DNA from: Intoshia linei
Lineage: Eukaryota > Orthonectida > Rhopaluridae
Assembly: GCA_001642005.1 (NCBI GenBank)
Contig: LWCA01000007.1
Span: 41,675-105,674 of the forward strand
Reading direction: 5' to 3'
Length of the DNA stretch: 64,000 nucleotides
The position numbers and the translations under genes are program-made. A model generated the notes under the pieces. The model worked only from the letters and a program-made list of their open reading frames with translations. It was not told the DNA's origin and did no database searches. Position 1 is the stretch's first letter. The number at the start of each line of letters is the position of its first letter. Of the stretch, positions 22,301-37,300 are shown in pieces.

Positions 22301-25300
22301 AAGAATTAAGTTTATATGTATAGTTTGATTTTATCATTTTAATAAAATGTATTTTTATATGACATGAATACTGCTACAAAATTGATGTCCTTGTGGCGCA
22401 ATGGATAGCGCATCGGACTCCTAATCCGGAGGTTGCGGGTTCGAGTCCCGTCGAGGACTTTTTTTTATTTTAACATTAAAAGAATACAATTTAATTTTAC
22501 TCAATTTAGAATGTATATTTCATCCAATTAATTTGGACAGAGTTGCAACCTTATTACTATATAATAATTATAATTAATAAACCTATCAAAAATGGGATAA
22601 TTTTGATCATTGTGAATAAAAATGATAATTTCATTAATTTCCAAGCATACAATAGGATTATGAATCCCAGAAAATTCATTCTCTGAGATGACGCCATCAA
22701 ATTTAGATTCCGATGAGCATTCTGAATTTTGATTAAACAGTTTATAGAGCACATCAGTATTATAATGTTCAACGCCTATAATGTATTTATCAATCAAAAC
22801 TACAAAATTGAGAGGTTCCACGCGATCTATATGATGGGAGCAATATTTTTCACTAAGACTATATTCATAATTGGGAATATTTAAGCAACTAGTCAAAACT
22901 TTTTGCTTCCCAATTTTTACATATGACCGTTTTACAAATTCTCCGTTTCGACAATTTAAAGTTAAGTCATTGTTGATATTTGATATACATTTTGTGTCAC
23001 AAAACGTATTACGTTCCATTATTTTGCATAAACAACGACCCAATTGAACATCGAATCGAATAAACAAATTTGAAGAGTCACAAACCTATAGATAAAAAAA
23101 TGTCACTAATAGAATTGATATATATGTACCTCATTTTTACAGTGTTGATCAAGCCAATCGATAGTCACACAATCACCATACTCATTACGAATTAAATGAT
23201 TATCGCAGTTATTATATACATGTCTTTTACATTGATAGTAACCGTTTATTTTTGCAGTGTCTGATAAATACGTACCTATTTCACAAGCACATGAGCGACT
23301 ACTCGTCTAAATTTTTGTTGTAATTGTTAATATACCAATTTATATACCTGATAGTACAAATTTTTGTTAGGTGGGCAAACGCACGAATTTTTTGTTATCA
23401 AACTATGCGTTCTTTTGCTTCCACAGTGTATACAGCTGGACATACCAACCATGTGCGTAAAGTAATTTGATTTGCAAGGCAAACATTGTCGTACATCATC
23501 CTTTCCAATAAATCGGTTAAAATACCCAATAGGACAAGGCGTAGGAATTCCACTTCCCATGGGACAATAATGACCTAAATCAGATTAAAAATGTAATTTT
23601 AATTTCTACCTATTGGACAAATGTATGATGTGTTCTGTAAAGCCCAATTTACACTATTCGCAATCGTAGAAATGTTGTAAGAAATTGTCGCCGTCGGACA
23701 AACTTGTTTACTCGGGCATAAATTACATTTCAGTCTTGTTTCGTCGCCATAGTATCCTGAGGGGCAAGGTTGACAGGTATTCTTAAAGGAATCTTGATTG
23801 GAACCAATAATATACCTGTACCCCAATGGACATTTGATCATACTAACAGCACCGCTGTTTTCTCCCAATGGACAGTAATGTGCTATTGGACATTTTATGG
23901 GTATCTCCTAATTTAAATATTTTAAGTTTTCAATTTTATCTTAATCTTTATCATAATATTTTAATTCGTACCGAACTTACAGGACAATAATATCCAACAG
24001 GACATTTAATTTTTTGAATTATTTTAGGACAAAAATATCCTAAATTGACAATTTTAAGTAAATTGAGTAAAATAATTTCACTTCATTGTTAAAGTAAATA
24101 AAAGTATTACCAATTGGACAATTGGAAGGAATTATAGTACCAGTCGGGCAATATTTACCGCTATTGCATTTATTTAGAGGAACATTCAACGCGACTTGAT
24201 CACAATCTATTTAAACTAATATTATTTGAAAAAACCAACATTATTAATTGTTAATTAATTACAATATCCTTCAGAACAAGAGAAACAGTCAAAATTTGAT
24301 TTTCCATGAGTATTATTTCTAAATATACAATTTCAAGGCGGTAATTACAACACCGGGGGATAAAGTGCTAGGAAACTAGAAATTAAAATATCTTGGTGTC
24401 AATAAAAATACTATGAAAATTTTGAAGTACTACAAAATCTTAAAAATGACAGTATAGCTTGTTTGTTTTCCGCCCTCAGTAGAGCTAGGTGCTGTTTGTA
24501 CAAAGCAAAAACAGTCAAGTTAGTATAAAATGCTATAGAATGTATACCTGAATGTAGAGACGACGCAAGGCTTGATGGAATCAGCTTTAATTGGACAATA
24601 ATTTCCAATTGGACATTCCGTTAATTTATACAGTACAGTAGCTTTTCTTGAACAAATATACCCTGCAGGACAAAATTTACACTGAAATATAGATTTTGCT
24701 TCTTCAAAATCCAAATAAGTACCCTTTGGGCATCCGACCATATTTCTAAGAAAATATATATAGAAATATAATTATCAATACTTATTATATTCACAATAAT
24801 GGCCAACACTACACGGTTTAGGAATGACAGCTCCAATTGGACATTGTTTTCCTTTATTTGAAAATTATAAAATTACATGAATATAAATAATACCAGCAGG
24901 ACAAAAATCACAATCATTAATAGATTTCGCGCCAATCATGTTAATTACTTTACCGTCCATGCATTTTTCAGGTTTTTTACAGCCTTAGTAAATTAATTAA
25001 CATACATGTATTATTAATTAAAATATTTTAAAATAAATTAATTGAATTGAAAATACCTATTGGGCACCAATATCCATATGGACTAATCATAATTTAAATT
25101 TTTCATTAGAAAAATTACCATAAACTACCAATAACGGGATATGATGAAACTTCTGGATTTGAAATTTTGTTTCCAGAAACACAATAAAACCCAGCATCGC
25201 AATCACCAGTAATTTTACCACTTTGACAATATTTACCTAACGGACATATGGTACATTGTGAGGCATCTTCAAGTTGATCGGTAGTTGCGTCAGTAAATGT

Positions 25301-28300
25301 TCCTACATTATTTGGATATTTTATTTTTAATATAATTTTACCATCCGGACATGTTATGGGTTCAACAGAAGCCAAAGGACAATATGAATAAGCTGAACAA
25401 ATTGTTGGTTTAATTGTGGCTAAATCTTTACAAAAAAATCCTAAAATTATAAAAATCAAAAATAAATCAGCAATGCTCATAAATTCATAAACGTCAATCT
25501 TGTTTAAATTTGTAAAGATTTGAAAGGTTACCTTTTGGACATTTGATACAAACAGTACTTTGTATGGAAGGTTGAAAGTATCCTAGTTTTATTTTACGTA
25601 TTCATTTATAATAATTTACCTTTCTGACATTTTAAAGGTTCTAAACTTCCGACAGGGCAATAATGACCTAATAATAAAATAATCATTAAACAAAATTGAA
25701 CCAAGTAATGAAACGTTCATTGAAAACGTAAAATACCTTTAGTACACTTATGATTGGTAGGTCGAGCTGTAGATCTAAGTTCGTTATCGGGACAAAAGAA
25801 CCCTGCAGAGCATACATCAGTAGGTTCAAAACCACCAATTTTATCACAATAATGCCTTCCTATGCAGTTTAAACATTCAGATGCCTGTTTGGCACCAATA
25901 TTTGATAAAATCATTCCTATTGGACATGGTGTACCGCTTATTGCGCCTAAGTTAAATGGATTATAATGATACAAAGTCATTATAAATAATTACCAGCTAA
26001 GCAATAATTTCCTTTTGGACATGGTATGTTAACATTATCATTTGGAGAAATAGATTTTGATCCGCTTATACAAATATATCCAGCAGCACATGAACCGGTC
26101 GGTGCAGATAAACCATCTATATTATAAGTATACATTTATATCAACTATTTCATCAAACCAGAATCACAGTATTTACCCGAAGGACAATATTTACATGCGA
26201 TTTCACTCCTACCACCAACATTGGGGTTAAAAGTTCCTAAAATATAACATAATTTATAATTTTTTAAATTGGTCATGCTCAATAAAATATATGCATCAAA
26301 GTTAACTAGTACTAGTACCTTTGGGACAATTAATAGAATTCTTAATAGTGCCTTCTTTGCAGTATTTACCAACTTCACATTTTATTGGAGTTATTGTTTC
26401 TAGTTCTGGACAACGAAGGCCAGATGGACAAATTTTACAGGCTCCTAAATTGATGAAATATTAATAATCTTTTACTTGTATAAAATTGAAAGTGTTTGTG
26501 TGTTTACCGTTTATTTAAAAAATTAAGTCACAGAATTTAAAAAATCAAATTATAAACAGTTTTTTGTGAGTGTTTACCCAAGTTTCATTGTCCGAAATTG
26601 AGTCCTTCAGGGTCAAAAATCAAATTTACTCATTTTTTTAAAAATAAAATCAGTCAAAAATTTTAAACAAACATTAACATGAAGATTAAATCATTAAAAT
26701 TGTCGTAAATCAAACATTTTTTACATTATACACTCATTCTCACTAATGAATTAAATAAATTGAATGGTAATGTGAAATGACCGGTCCGCGGTGAAAAAAT
26801 TTTTGGTACGAATCAGTTAAACTTTAAAGGATTGAACATATAGTATAGTACCATTTTTTGAATAAGATTTTATTCAATTTATTTTTTTGGTAGAATTATA
26901 AAAGTTCGCCCTCGGCAGAACTAGCTACTGTTTGTACGAATTTCATAACATTCAAACTAGTTCTTTAATAATATTTTGTTTTTAAATGACAAAAATTTAA
27001 GCAAATAATAAAATTACCCAATCCAATAATATCAGCATAAGTACCTATATTCGAAGATTGATATAAACATTATATTAATAATTTGATACCTGCAGCACAC
27101 TTTGTTGGGTTTATTGCTCCTTCCGTACAGTAATTACCTTTAGGGCATGCATATCCTAATATTTTGATTAGAAATTAAAAAATCATAAAAATTCTATATA
27201 CAAGGTTTGTAATGGTGAACATTAGTTATATAAAAATATGTATATACATTGTACACGTATTTCAGATTTCTTGTCCGTTTGCAACCATTTATTTAAGAAA
27301 AGAGTCCAATAATTTTAAAAAACACCATTTCTAAGACATTTTTTTCAGAATATTTTATTACCCCTTTCAATCAGAGCAATTTACATTGTCATATTCAAAA
27401 CGCATTATTTTAATAAATTATTTCAGCAAAAATAAAAAATATTCAATAATGATAATTGATAGCCCTAAAATTAAATAAAAGGTTAATTGTAACCCATATC
27501 AGATTTTCTGCTGTTAAAACCTTGTGACAGTTAAATATTTTTACACCTGTAATTTAGTTAATATTAATTTCTTGTTAATTAAAATATGATCACGTAATTC
27601 TCCGCTAAAAATTGCATACACATTGAAAAAAAATTGAAATAGTAAATTAAAAATTAATCAACTAAAATTAATTGAAATAACTTAGTTGTTATGATGTTGT
27701 TAATTAATATCTTTTAATTTAATAATGATAGCGAACTGTAAAATTAAAAAGAGAAATATTATGTTGATCACGAAAATTTTAGCTTTTCAATCGTACAAGT
27801 TGGTATAAGTCGCATTGAGGTTTTCGGAAATTTTTTTTCATTTTATTGTGCAGTGTTACAATAAAACTGTTTTCCGTTTAAAATATATTCAAACAAACCT
27901 ATGACATTATCCGTTGGCGCCTTAATATACGAACCGGTCAAGCAGATGTAGCCAGCTGCACATTTCCTCAAATTTACTAAAAAATTAAAATTAGAAGAAA
28001 TTTGAAAATCACCATTAAATATGCATGCAAATAAAAATGTTGATATAATAAATAAAATACATATTGAGTCTGTTCCAATTTCACAATATCGACCAGCTAT
28101 ACACTTTGTACATTCTGAAGATTTAGTGAGTCCTTTGGTAATTGAATAAGTTCCCTTTGGACAAGGTGCAGGATATAAAGTTCCTTCTAAACAAAAATAT
28201 CCCAATTTACAGATATTGGAAGCTAATTTTGGATTTGATTGACCTCCACTACAATAATATCTAAAATTGACATTTAATAATCCATTAAAAAATATCAATA

Positions 28301-31300
28301 ATTTATACATAAAATTGTATTTGCTCTTACATACACGACCGCAAAGAGGGACTACGGGAGCATGCGACGGACCTATGTTTGTAAATTAAGAGGTGATATT
28401 AGAAAAAAGTTTAAAACCGTTGAATTAAACAATGAATGGAGGAACGAAATAATGTTTTTTGTAAAATAAAATAATGGTTGCATTTAAGTAAACACCCATT
28501 AAAAATTAGGTAAAAATCCACATTTACAAACCCTAAGGAAAAATCCCAATTTTACCAACCTTTATGGGAAAACTCACTTTTACCAACCTTTAATGGAAAA
28601 TTCCAGTTTTACCAACCTTTAAGGGAAAATCCAATTTTACAGAATTGCGAAGTATCCCATAAAAACCGGAGTATCAGCCATAAGGGTTGATAAAATTGGG
28701 ATTTTTCCTTAAGGTTTGTAAAAGTGAATTTTTCCCTTAAAGGTTTGTAAAACTGGAATTTTCCCTAAATGGTTTTTAAAACCGAATTTTTCCTTTTAGG
28801 GTTGGTAAAAGTGGGTTTTTCCCTAAGGGTTGGTAAAATTGGGATTTTTCCTTATGTGTTTGTAAAAGTGGATTTTTCCCTTAAAGGTCCGTAAATTTTG
28901 ATTTTTAGTACTAATGGTTGGATTTAAGTAAAAATGGTTGAATTTTAGTAAAAATTGGTTGGAAATAAGTAAGATAGATAAATAGATAAGTAAAGTAAGA
29001 ATATTCTCTATTTTAATTTATAAATAGAGGGACCTACAAATGTCATCACATTCGGATCCATTGTTGACTGTCTACGGGCCTCTTCCTTATATAAAGTAAA
29101 AATTGCTAAAAATGAGTCTGCGTGTGTATAACAATTTATTTAAAAAATTGACAGTTGCAAAAATTTAACAACAAAAATTTGAAAATTTTAAATTTACAAA
29201 TTTAATTTTTCATAAATATACTATTAACTAAAATAATAATAATACTCATTAACTGAAATACAAATTGATTATCATTTTTAAATTGATTTGAATTTGGAAT
29301 TATAAAAATTTCAGTTAATTTAATTATTAATTAATTGCCAATAATTATGTATAGACGAAATACGTGTATCTAACATAATAAATGAAATAATTTAATCATA
29401 CCCTGCTGTACACTTTGCAGAATAAGCTGACATTCCAATAGAGGGGCAATAATATCCTAAAATTTGTAAATTATTATTTTAAGAATCCAATACCGATAGG
29501 ACATTGTTTGCATTGATTCACAGATGCTGCAATTTCGTTATCATTATATGTACCTAAATAAGTTACATTTAGAATATACTGTTATCTCATCTAAATTCGG
29601 CAATATTGGCACCGTAAATAATGTTCACATGGAAGAGAATTTATAAAAATAAAGAAAAGACTACTACCGAAACCACATAAAACTGTTAATTTTTTCATAC
29701 ATTGGTCTATGTTATCTACATCTGTTACATATGTTTAAATAAACTTTTCTGAACATGTTATAGAGCTGTGGAAAATTGGAAAACTACGGAACTGGCTAAA
29801 AATTTTCAAGACATTTTCAGAGTCTCTGATTTACCGTTTGAAATAATAATCAAAATCGTTTGATTGTATAGGCATACCGCCGTTTATGACAGGGATGGCC
29901 AATAAGGCCAGTAGGATAGAATCATTATTATTATTTGTGTTTATAATTTAAATTGTAAATTATACCAATAAGACATGGATATTTTTTGTTGCTTGTAGTT
30001 TTCAATGGACAATAATACCCTTTTGGACATTTTGATAAATACGGATCGATGACAGGGTTCAAAGTAGCATCACAAAAGTAACCAGGTGGACAATCTTCAC
30101 ATTTACTACTCCCTAGTTTATTTTGATATGTTCCTGACTCACATGGCACTGGAGCAGCAGACCCTGTGTAAATAATAAATTAAATTTTAATTGTTGTTTT
30201 CAATTAATATATAGTACTTTCTGTAATTGTAATTTTCCGAAAAGTTAAAAACGGCTATACATTGTTTAATTGTATTTTGTAAATTTTATTGTTTTGGAAG
30301 ATATTAATTTTTCGGAAAATCGTCGTTGTGTATGATGGTTTTCACCAGTAATGACTCATCACCCTTACTGACAGATGGCCACATTTATAATATTTTTTTA
30401 TGGTACAATTTGTAGTAATTTTATTATTAGAGTCCTAGAATTTAAATAAACCTAAATTTGGTGTCTGAGTTTTTAAATAATTTTTAATCTATAAATTAAA
30501 TGTAATTTTATAGTTGACAATAAAATAAATTTGATAAAAACACGGGAATTTTTTTTTATATAAACTTAAATATTATTAGTTACGAGAATGAAGACTGTTA
30601 TAAATAATAATAAAATTGAATAGCAAATAAACATTTACATTTTAAAATTAAATTTAATTATTTTCAACTACCTTAAATTAATAATTTTTGTAATTAAAAT
30701 TACCTTCAACACATTTATGACCTTTTGTACATTTCAATGTAAACGTAATAGTTTTTGTAGGACAATAGTAACCTGTAATTTGAAGTTATAAATAATATTA
30801 TTTAAAAATTACAAAAATGTAAATATAAAAATACCTGACGGGCACAGACCAATTGGTTTGTCAATTCCAGGCATACTACAATAATATCCAGCTATACACG
30901 ACAAACAATCGCTCAACTTTACTAACCTAAGCATATTAGAGTAGGTTCCTGCAGGACACCGTGTTGGATAATCACTTCCTGCTGTACAGTAGTGTGCTAA
31001 AAAAGGCAATACGAGTGTATAATCCATAGTTTGTATAGAGAGTAATTCAAATAAAATTTGAAATGATGTAATTTCAAACAATCAATCTAATGGGCAGTAA
31101 TACGTTTAGGGTTTTCAAATATAAAATTCATTATTTATTAGTAATATATATAACTCTCCCACCGGTCACGCAATGGGTCGTTGGCTTATTTAAATTAAAA
31201 ATACCTATTGGGCACGGCTTTTCAAATCTTTAAATAAAAATTAAAAATATATGCTTAAGAATTACCTCGATTTAGAACCAATGGGACAATAATATCCTTC

Positions 31301-34300
31301 ATTACAATCACCAGAAACTTTGGATAAAACGGATCTATCGCAGTATTTACCAGCAGTACACTTAAAAGCAAAAGAAGATCCAAGCGGGCAATAAAACCCG
31401 ACTTTACAAAATCCTCCATTGATGTATGGCTAAATTGTTATATACAGCTTTTAAATTAACACATAAAAGCATGGATTTGATATAAAAATACAGATGGGCC
31501 TGCTCAACCAAAAATTATATACTCGAGCCTTCCCGTCTGCCCGAAAATCAAAAATAAACATCTAACACGATGTGTAGTGTCATATAACCTTATCCACCCA
31601 ATAATCATGCGAGACATCAATTAAATCACAAACATCAAACATGTCATCAATTTTTACAAAATTGGCACATTATCACACTTGGTGACACGAGTTGATAATT
31701 TGAGAAAAATTTTTATAAATGTAATAAAAAATTTTGATCCTTCGTTAAAATTCTAGTTGAAAACCATTAGTTTAGGATAACACAGTTTAATTTTCATATC
31801 GATAAATAAACGATTAAAAGAAATACCAACAAATACCTTTTTTGAAAAAACTCCAGATTCACAGAAATATCCTTCAGCACAATCTCCAGTTGGACCAACA
31901 TTTCCGACACCTTCACAATATTTACCGACTGTGCACAGTTTACATTCAGTTGATATTTTTAATCCTGTGACATCGGAATATTTACCAGCTTCGCATGGAT
32001 TTGTATTTTTGTCAAAACTACGTTTTGGACAGAAATGCCCCTTTGGACATATTATTGGGTTGACAGTACCCAAAACACAATAATATCTAAATATTAATTG
32101 TATTATAATGTAGGTAATTGTAATGTATTACTTAGAGTAAGTAAAACTTTAATTCATAGAAAAATCCTAAATAAAATCCTTTTTACAACTTTTTATACAA
32201 ATTGATTATAATGACTTTTTAGTATAACAAAATAAAAAGTAAAAAATCTCAAAATTTCCAATTTTTAATAATTTCAAGATAAAAAAAAAGTTAAAAAGCT
32301 CAAAATTGGCCAAATGTTTTTAATTTTCAGTTCTCCGTATAAATACTAGAATAAATACTTTGCAGGACATTCTTGACATTCAAATTGTCCCAACAAATCA
32401 GTATAGTAGCTTTCCGCGCATTTTATAGGAACACTGGCAGCTAAAAATAAATATTATCGCCTTTATATGTATTTTTATAACATATTCGAAAAGGAAACAC
32501 AAAATTTCTGAGGGACCCTTTCAAAACTTTGATCAACTTAAACACCACACCTCATGGTGTCTTATCTTTGATTAATTAATCTAAGGAAGTGAATCAACAT
32601 TTCTGAATCTGACTACTGTTAATAATGTTATTAATAATAAAGATTTAAAATAGTCATAAATTAAAAATATAAAAATAAAGAAAATATAATCAAACCCAAT
32701 AAACAATAATGCCCTTTTGGACACTGTCCAGCGTCTTCAGTTGACGAAACTAGTGTACAAGAATTTACAGCAGTTATTATTGGTGTTTCGGAAAAAGAAC
32801 CTATTTAAAATGAGTATATTTTAATTAATTAATTTATAATTATATAGTATCAAAAGTATTATCAAATAATTAAAAAAGATTACCTATTTTACAATAAAAA
32901 CCTTTTTTACACGGACCCTTGACGCTTAATAATCCAAAACCTAAAAAAAATATTAATTTTTTATTATAATATACAATTTAAATAATTAATATCAAATTAT
33001 TTTACAATTACCGTCACAATAAAATCCTGCTTTACAGGGAATGCAATCACTAGCCTTTGTGTTTCCATTATCACTTGAATAAGATCCAGGGTAACATTTT
33101 AAGCTATAGTACCCTGTACCAGCCAAGCAATAGTAACCTTTTTCACAACTTATTTTAACTGATGATAAACTGTTCAAAATTATGGTTTTTGTCAGACAAT
33201 AACTACCTATTAAATTTCAAATAAATTATTCAAAATATGAAAATTATAATAAATAAAAGTAAATATTATTGTAAGAGTACTATTTAAAATACAATGGTCG
33301 GGGTCGTTGAGAGGGATAGGGCCATACGACGAGTGTACTATTCTAAATTAATCGCTGATTTTAGAAAATATTTTCGTATGGTGACTCGCATTTTTTTACT
33401 CTGCAGAGTAACACTGAAAAAAAGTTTTGGAACTGCTGGATTAAATAAAGGATAGACGAACGAAACCAGTTTTGGATATATGGATTAACAATTTTCATCA
33501 GACTAAGGCTCAGTGTCGGCTGTCCATGGTCCTTAAAAATTTTCTGAAATTTTTGAAATAACTTGTGACCCTTTAAAAATATCAATTACATGCAATGATC
33601 ACGGAACCAAGTTTGAGAATGGAAACATGACTATCCAGAGTTATCACTCATATAAAGGGTTCCTGACTCTCAGTTGAGATTATATTAGTTGAAAATAACG
33701 ACATCATTATACGACTAATTGTTTTCATTTTACACTGTAAAGTTTACAGTTTAATATATATCATCTTGATAAAATGTAATTACCAGCTGGACATTCTAAA
33801 CATTTATCGGAATTGGCTATAGATGTAAATGTTCCATCTTGACATTTAATAGGTTCCGCAGATTGTAAAGGACAATACTGGCCAATAACACAATCAATCT
33901 CTTTATCTGTTTTAGAACCAATCGGGCAGTAATATCCTAAAACATTTTCAGAATTTAATTACATTTAGATTACCTGCTGAACATTTTCCTGTTGGAGCAG
34001 TTAGTGCCTCCGTTTGACAATAAAATGAACTTGTACACAACAAGCATTCACTTTTTGACTTTATCATTACAATATTGGAAAATGTTCCGATAGCGCACTT
34101 AGTTTCTATTGACGTGCCGGATGCACAATATTTCCCAGATGCGCATTGCTGAGCTGTAGCGATGCTAGAGCCTTCTGGGCAGTAATACCCTGAAGGACAT
34201 TTCAATGTTGAATCAGTCATGGCTAAAGAATTAAGTAAAATTTGAATACTATACCATATAAAATGGTTCAACATTTTATAAACAAAACAATATATACCGA

Positions 34301-37300
34301 TTGTAGGGCAGTAATTTCCAACAATACACTTCTTACATTCAACAACTGCCTTTAAACCACGGTTTCTTGAGTAAGTACCAATAGGACAAGGTATGGGAAC
34401 AGCAGTTTCTAAATTTATTAAATTATATCACATGTAAATTAAAAATTTTCATATAACATACATATTAGGGATGTGCAGTTTTGGAATTTTTTTAGAAAAT
34501 ACAAAAGTACATTCACGTACGATAAAGAGAAGATTCAATACTACACAATCTGAAAAAAATAATTCAAAAATGATTAAAAAAATCCTCGGAGCAAAGCACT
34601 TCAAAATTTAAATAATTAGTAGTAGTGTAGTATAGTAGGGTACTTTTGATATTAAAATTTTCGCACACACCTAATACATCATACATATACATCAATGGGT
34701 CGAAACTTTAGACTATAAATCTGGGTGATATCACCTATATAGTTTGATTTGAGTATTTAAGGTAGAATTCGGCAACCTCCCTCGAAATCTAACTCACATC
34801 TTACGGGTCAAAAAGCCCAATTGTCCTTTTTTTTGAAAATCAAACGAGTTCGAGAATTTAAAAAAATATATACTTTGATACGGATTTTAAAATGATAAAT
34901 ATTATCATAAATTTAAATTTAAAAAAAATATGATATGACTGTTCCACCTAAAACAAGTTTCGGAACCACTCCTTGAAAGGTTTGATAATAATGAATAATA
35001 GGATTTTTAATTTAGATTATCAATGTGAATTTATTTTTTGGTAGAATAAACATGTGCCATCGTTAATGTTGTTTGTACGTAGTACATAAAAGTCAACCTA
35101 GTTATATACACATATATTATTATATATATATATATATAAAAATACCTATTGGACAGTAATAGCCAGCTGGACAAATGCTTGCTAAGGCTACATTAAATAT
35201 ACATGTAGTAAAATATATCATATAATTTACCCAAATTTGGTGTTAATGTATTAGCACCGTATTTGCAATAGTAAGTAGCAGGACATTTAACAGTTGGTGT
35301 ATGTGTCGTGACTTGATCGCATACTAAACCACTTGGACAGTTTTTGCAATAATCCTTGGATATAGCATCTTTAAATTTTTAAATAAAGATAATTTATAAT
35401 TATATAATTACTGAGTTTATCATTATACGTTCCACTAGAACAGGAAACGGCTTGTTGGGATTTATCAGTGCAGTATTTTCCTGAATTTTAAAATATGTAG
35501 ATGTGTTATATTATATACTATGTAGTTTTGCAACACGATTAAAACGTTAATTTTAAAATTTTTGAAAACAATCAGAGTTTTCACCAATTACCAATAACAA
35601 TTAATAATAATTAAAAAATACAATATAAATTATCATGGAGAATATCGAAAATTTTTTCATAGACATTTATACCTGCCTAATACAATTATTTTAAAATTTT
35701 TAGAATAATCTATCATGTCGAATAGAAGCTATAGTCATGTAAAGTAGCCAATTTCTGGTTAAATTTGAACCATAGATTAATATATTTCCAACACAAATTA
35801 TATTTATGCAACCATAATATGTATGTATAAAATTATTTCAAAAGAACTTTGTAATTAATTATGCAGGTATTTTGTAATTTTTAATTAATCAATTAAAATG
35901 ATTAATCAAATTGTATACATATTTACACATACATCGTCAGCACCATTCGATACGATCGTGCTGCATAAATCTTTTTATTAATTAATAAATAATACAAATA
36001 TTAACCTTTATCGCAATTTAATATTCCAGTTGGATTAGTTAATGTATTAATACTGCCATTGCAGTAATATCCAGCGAAACAGTTTTTACATGTAGAAGAC
36101 CCATCTTCATCCTATTTAAAATTTTGTATTAAAAATGTTAATTTTATAAAACATAATATTACAATAAACTTAATAATATAGTGTAATTATTATTAATTAT
36201 GTATCTTCATGTAAATATTAATTACCTGATATTTACGACTCTCACAAGGTCGAGGTGAACTGCTAGATTCGGTACAGTAATGTCCAATTGTGCATGGAGT
36301 TTGTTGTGAAAGTGAGGCACCCGTAGGGCAGAAATATCCAGCTTGACACTAAATTATCAATTTTATAATATAAATGTGAATATAAATATATAATTAATAA
36401 TTTATAAGAATAGCTTACATTTCCAGTAGGAGTTGTCAAAAATTCAGAAGAACAATATTTTCCTAGATTATAATAATCACCGTTAAAGAAATTAATTAAA
36501 AAAATTATTCATAATTTAATTTATTTATAAATGAATGCACCTGATTTGCAAAATATACAATTTGTACTGACAGTTTGACCTTTTGAAGATAAGTATGTAC
36601 CAACCGCACAAGGCAATCCATATTTTGATCCTTTTTTTAAAATGTATAACAGTTGTTTTTAAACTTAAATCTCCACGATTCTTATTCCCCTATTCCCCTA
36701 GAGACCTAAAACTAAGACCCTTAAACAATTCATAAATCACTTAATGTACTAAATATTTGATAATAGCAATATTATTTTGATAATATTATAATTTTGTAAT
36801 TTTTGAATGTGAAAGTGAAAAAGATTTTTGAATTCTCGGTAAAAAAGTTTACCATGGATCAGATACAAACTACGATGCTCAATTTCCACCAAAAAAGATA
36901 CCTAATCATTACTTGCAAATGATGGATAATGCCATACAATCCCAAACCACCTTTCAAGCAGAGCCGTTTTAAAGCATGGGCAATATAGGCTGTAGCCCAA
37001 GGCCCCAAATTAATAAAAGTACTTTACATTTATATCTTAAGAATCAGTTTATAAGTTTTGAAGTTTATTGAAGTTTGAACTTTTTCTAAACTAAAAATAA
37101 TTAAGAATGAACTTCGATATTTCTTAGCTCAACCTCGTTTGAATGTGCTCTTCTTAATGTCAATTGAGAATATCAGTTTTGATAATATGATATTTGATTT
37201 CTCTCAGAAAATAGTGAGAAAACTACATTTGTGAAGAATTGTCAAGAATTTTTTGTGACTGCATGGTGCATATTTTCAAATGAAAAAGTAAACTTTGTTT

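Larger units (their letters stand above)
21036..22582 (-). other. 1.5 kb intron of the giant gene, hosting a tRNA gene
   Basis: The donor at 22582 and acceptor at 21036 join two phase-2 exon ends (Asp-Arg then Leu-Asn-Leu). The intron contains a family C repeat copy (21575-21650), AT-rich filler and the tRNA-Arg gene on the opposite strand at 22387-22459. The acceptor has a weak pyrimidine tract. Confidence 0.65.

Noticed and set aside
22528-22582. Extension of the exon to the stop codon at 22528
   Set aside because: The residues after FDR are low-complexity Ile/Asn/Tyr, and a GTTTAT donor at 22582 gives a phase match to the transmembrane exon.
25115-25480. Open frame starting MSIADLFLIFIILGFF that looks like a signal peptide for a second Cys-repeat gene
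   Set aside because: The hydrophobic stretch is translation of an intron ending TATAATTTTAG; the exon begins at GFFCKD. The same artefact explains the hydrophobic start at 28310.
28490-28910. CRISPR-like array of 28-30 bp units
   Set aside because: The units are contiguous with no unique spacers, are oriented in both directions and lie in a eukaryotic intron.
33361-33585. 74-codon minus-strand frame between Cys-repeat exons
   Set aside because: It has no cysteine pattern and coincides with a dispersed repeat.
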